Part shown: in pieces, positions 62,027-64,000 of the stretch
Layout: the number at the start of each line of letters is the position of its first letter
Position numbering within the stretch: the first letter of the stretch is position 1
NCBI GenBank assembly: GCA_934630515.1
Contig: CAKTVV010000002.1
Span: 186,001 to 250,000 of the forward strand
Length of the DNA: 64,000 nt
Reading direction: 5' to 3'
Source of the DNA: an uncultured Eubacteriales bacterium
Lineage (GTDB): Bacteria > Bacillota > Clostridia > Oscillospirales > Acutalibacteraceae
The notes under the pieces: generated by a model
The model's input: the letters and a program-made list of their open reading frames with translations, nothing else
The model's database searches: none
What the model was told of the DNA's origin: nothing
Translations under genes and position numbers: made by a program

Positions 62027-64000
62027 ATGAAAACGATGAAAAAGATCCTTTCCTTAGCGCTGGTGCTGACGATGGCACTTGGCACAGTGGCTTCTTGCCC
62101 TATCGCTGCAACGGCGGAAGAGATAAGCGGCGCCAGTTTGGCTTCCGGAGCCGCATCCGATTCTGCTTTTTCTATCGCTTCGTGGGTCAGCGAGTCGGCC
62201 TTTGCCGGCTCGCTGACCCCAGCGCATGGCGAAGTAACGATAAACGGTCAAGCGGTGACGCTCGGCGATGGCATTGAATTGGCTGCCGGGCAGACGCTGT
62301 CCTTTGATGTGGCGATCGAAACAGCCGGTGATTACAAGATCGGGCTGCGCTATCTGCCGACCGATGCTCTGTATACCGATCTGTTGTTCAACTATACCTG
62401 CGGCGAGGCTGGCGATGTTGTTTCGCTGCCCGCACTGTGGGCAGATGCAAATACGACCTACGCCACCGATCGTCTGGGTAACGAGCTTATCCCGGATCAG
62501 AAAGCAGTAGACTCGCCCTATGGCGGCTTTTTGCAGGACTACCGGAATACGGACAGTGCTGCACTGATGCTCTCCCTTGCTGAGGGTAGCCAGCACTTTA
62601 CCCTTTCCCCACAGGCACAGGTAGTCAAGATCTATGGGATCTATATTGTGCCGGTGCAGGATACTGTCGATTATCAGGAATATTTGCGTGCGCACGAGGA
62701 TGCGCCACGCTATGACAAAATGCTCTCCTTTGAAGCGGAGCGCTACAGCATCAAATCCGATTCTTTTATTCGTGCTACATCCAAAAAGATCGCAGCACTT
62801 ACTCCCTATGATACCTACCACAAACTGCTCAATGTGTTGGATGAAAGCTCCTGGAGCAGCGCCGGGCAAAAGATCCTGTGGGAGTTTACCGTGCCGCAGG
62901 ATGGCCTGTATGCGATCGGGGTCCGCTATCTGCAAAACTCCGATACCGATAAGCCGGTCTATCGCAAGATCGAGATCGACGGCACGGTGCCGTTCGCCGA
63001 GTGGGAAGCTTTATCCTTCAGCGGCACCAAGACCGGAAAGTATGCAAATAAGACATTAAATGCGGGCAAAGAGCCTGCGTACCTATATTTGACCGCCGGT
63101 GCCCATACCCTTGCCATGACGGTGACGATGGGACCGCTCAAGGCGGTATATGACGAGATCGTGGCATTGATGGATGACATCAACGCCCTCGGCATGGATA
63201 TCCAGAAGATCACGGCAGGACAGACCGACCTGAACCGGACATGGAACATGGAGTATTATCTGCCGAATGCGGTGGATGACCTCTCCTCTTTTGCCGATCG
63301 GATCGACGGGATCTACAATGAATTGGAAACGATCGGTGGTACAAGCCCCAGCTATGCGGACAACCTGAAATACGCATCCGAGCAGCTGCGCAAGCTGATC
63401 AAGACCCCCAATCAGATCCCCAACAAAACCGATCTCATCAACCAAGGCGATAATTCTGCCACGAAGTATTTGGGGAATGCTTTGGAAAAGCTTATTGCTG
63501 CGCCGCTGGGATTTGATGCGTTTTTCGTTGGCGATACAAGTGAAATGCCGGCGGCAGAGCCATCCTTTTGGACGGCGATCAGCGAATGGTTCAAGGCGTT
63601 CTTCTGGTCGTTTACAAAAGAGGCCTCGGCAGGCGATCATTCTACCTCGACCGGTGACGGCAAAGAACTGACCGTGTGGGTCAACCGCCCCGTGCAGTAT
63701 GTGCAGGCGCTGCAGCAGCTGGTGGATGCGGATTATAACGCTAAGCACGGCACGAACATCCAGCTTTCCATCATGCCCAGTGAGCAGAAGCTGATCCTGT
63801 CCAACGCTACGGGGGATAACCCGGATGTGGTGCTGGGCGCAGGGCTTGCCACGCCGTTCAACCTGGCGATCCGTGGAGCGGCAAAGAACCTGCTGGAGTA
63901 CGACGATTTTCTGGAATTCTATGCCGACAGCTACAGCCTGCAGTCACTCGTACCCGGTACATTCGGTGACGGGGTGTACGGCGCGGCGGAATCGCAGGAT
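62027..64000 (+). CDS. Chimeric carbohydrate-binding/solute-binding lipoprotein (3' partial)
   Basis: At least 658 codons, open at the window edge. Lipobox VASC with cysteine at residue 24. Residues about 50-215 form a first beta-sandwich (SFDVAIETAGDYKIGLRYLP), about 225-365 a second CBM35-like one (MLSFEAERY, FTVPQDGLYAIGVRYLQ), about 370-530 is helical, and from about residue 546 an ABC-type solute-binding domain starts (KELTVWVNRPVQYVQALQQL, GDNPDVVLGAGLATPFNLAIRG). Fusion of two carbohydrate-binding-type modules in front of a binding protein is far larger than the 400-450-residue norm. AGGTGG precedes the ATG. Codon use matches the three genes before it. Confidence 0.8.
   Translation, partial: MKTMKKILSLALVLTMALGTVASCPIAATAEEISGASLASGAASDSAFSIASWVSESAFAGSLTPAHGEVTINGQAVTLGDGIELAAGQTLSFDVAIETAGDYKIGLRYLPTDALYTDLLFNYTCGEAGDVVSLPALWADANTTYATDRLGNELIPDQKAVDSPYGGFLQDYRNTDSAALMLSLAEGSQHFTLSPQAQVVKIYGIYIVPVQDTVDYQEYLRAHEDAPRYDKMLSFEAERYSIKSDSFIRATSKKIAALTPYDTYHKLLNVLDESSWSSAGQKILWEFTVPQDGLYAIGVRYLQNSDTDKPVYRKIEIDGTVPFAEWEALSFSGTKTGKYANKTLNAGKEPAYLYLTAGAHTLAMTVTMGPLKAVYDEIVALMDDINALGMDIQKITAGQTDLNRTWNMEYYLPNAVDDLSSFADRIDGIYNELETIGGTSPSYADNLKYASEQLRKLIKTPNQIPNKTDLINQGDNSATKYLGNALEKLIAAPLGFDAFFVGDTSEMPAAEPSFWTAISEWFKAFFWSFTKEASAGDHSTSTGDGKELTVWVNRPVQYVQALQQLVDADYNAKHGTNIQLSIMPSEQKLILSNATGDNPDVVLGAGLATPFNLAIRGAAKNLLEYDDFLEFYADSYSLQSLVPGTFGDGVYGAAESQD

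Overview
The window looks like the chromosome of an anaerobic, spore-forming, GC-rich member of the Clostridia, most likely Oscillospiraceae/Ruminococcaceae. This is inferred from gene content only: pyruvate formate-lyase, SpoIIE, HPr with both His15 and Ser46, the ylxM-ffh-rpsP-khpA-rimM-trmD operon, the rplU-prp-rpmA operon with an L27 precursor extension, GTP-type PEP carboxykinase, AGGAGG-type ribosome binding sites and clear TTGACA/TATAAT promoters. No rRNA, tRNA or CRISPR array was seen.

Layout. 1-9 kb: pflB, then a maltodextrin-type ABC importer (binding protein, two permeases) with a glycogen/maltodextrin phosphorylase. The importer operon is interrupted by three tandem copies of a strongly folded ~100-nt repeat. 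8.4-17 kb: tatD, ptsH, the SRP/ribosome-maturation operon and a LemA/TPM/hydrolase operon. 17-23 kb: spoIIE, a sodium-pump decarboxylase beta/gamma pair behind a manganese-type (yybP-ykoY-like) riboswitch with terminator, and the L21/Prp/L27 operon. 23-31 kb: an unexplained ~670-nt structured intergenic region, then obg-mrnC-yitT-prdX-nudix and the convergent comEC-holA-rnmV operon. 31-37.5 kb: a sugar kinase, a beta-helix gene truncated by an internally deleted IS3-like element, and proB-proA-proC. 37.8-39.9 kb: a low-GC cassette of three unknown genes divergent from a small XRE regulator, with a 20-bp palindrome across the divergent promoters. 39.9-45.1 kb: SWIM/SNF2 helicase and pckA. 45.3-48.8 kb: a patchwork of mobile-element debris (ends of a P-type ATPase, a CorC-like protein and RepA, followed by accessory genes usually found on integrative elements).

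48.8-64 kb is a glycan-utilisation region: a secreted esterase, a GH36 alpha-galactosidase, an AraC regulator, a 1014-residue secreted multi-jelly-roll protein, a lipoprotein binding protein, a membrane-anchored GH31 glycosidase, and the start of a very large chimeric binding lipoprotein that runs off the window. A 33-bp sequence shared between the alpha-galactosidase and surface-gene promoters, with its 16-bp core repeated in front of the AraC gene, probably joins these units into one regulon.

The most unusual items are the structured tandem repeats inside the importer operon, the metal riboswitch in front of a sodium-pump subunit, the rpmA-obg intergenic RNA candidate, the XRE-controlled cassette, and the AraC-linked surface glycan system. 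All family assignments come from reading motifs by eye; no database search was run.
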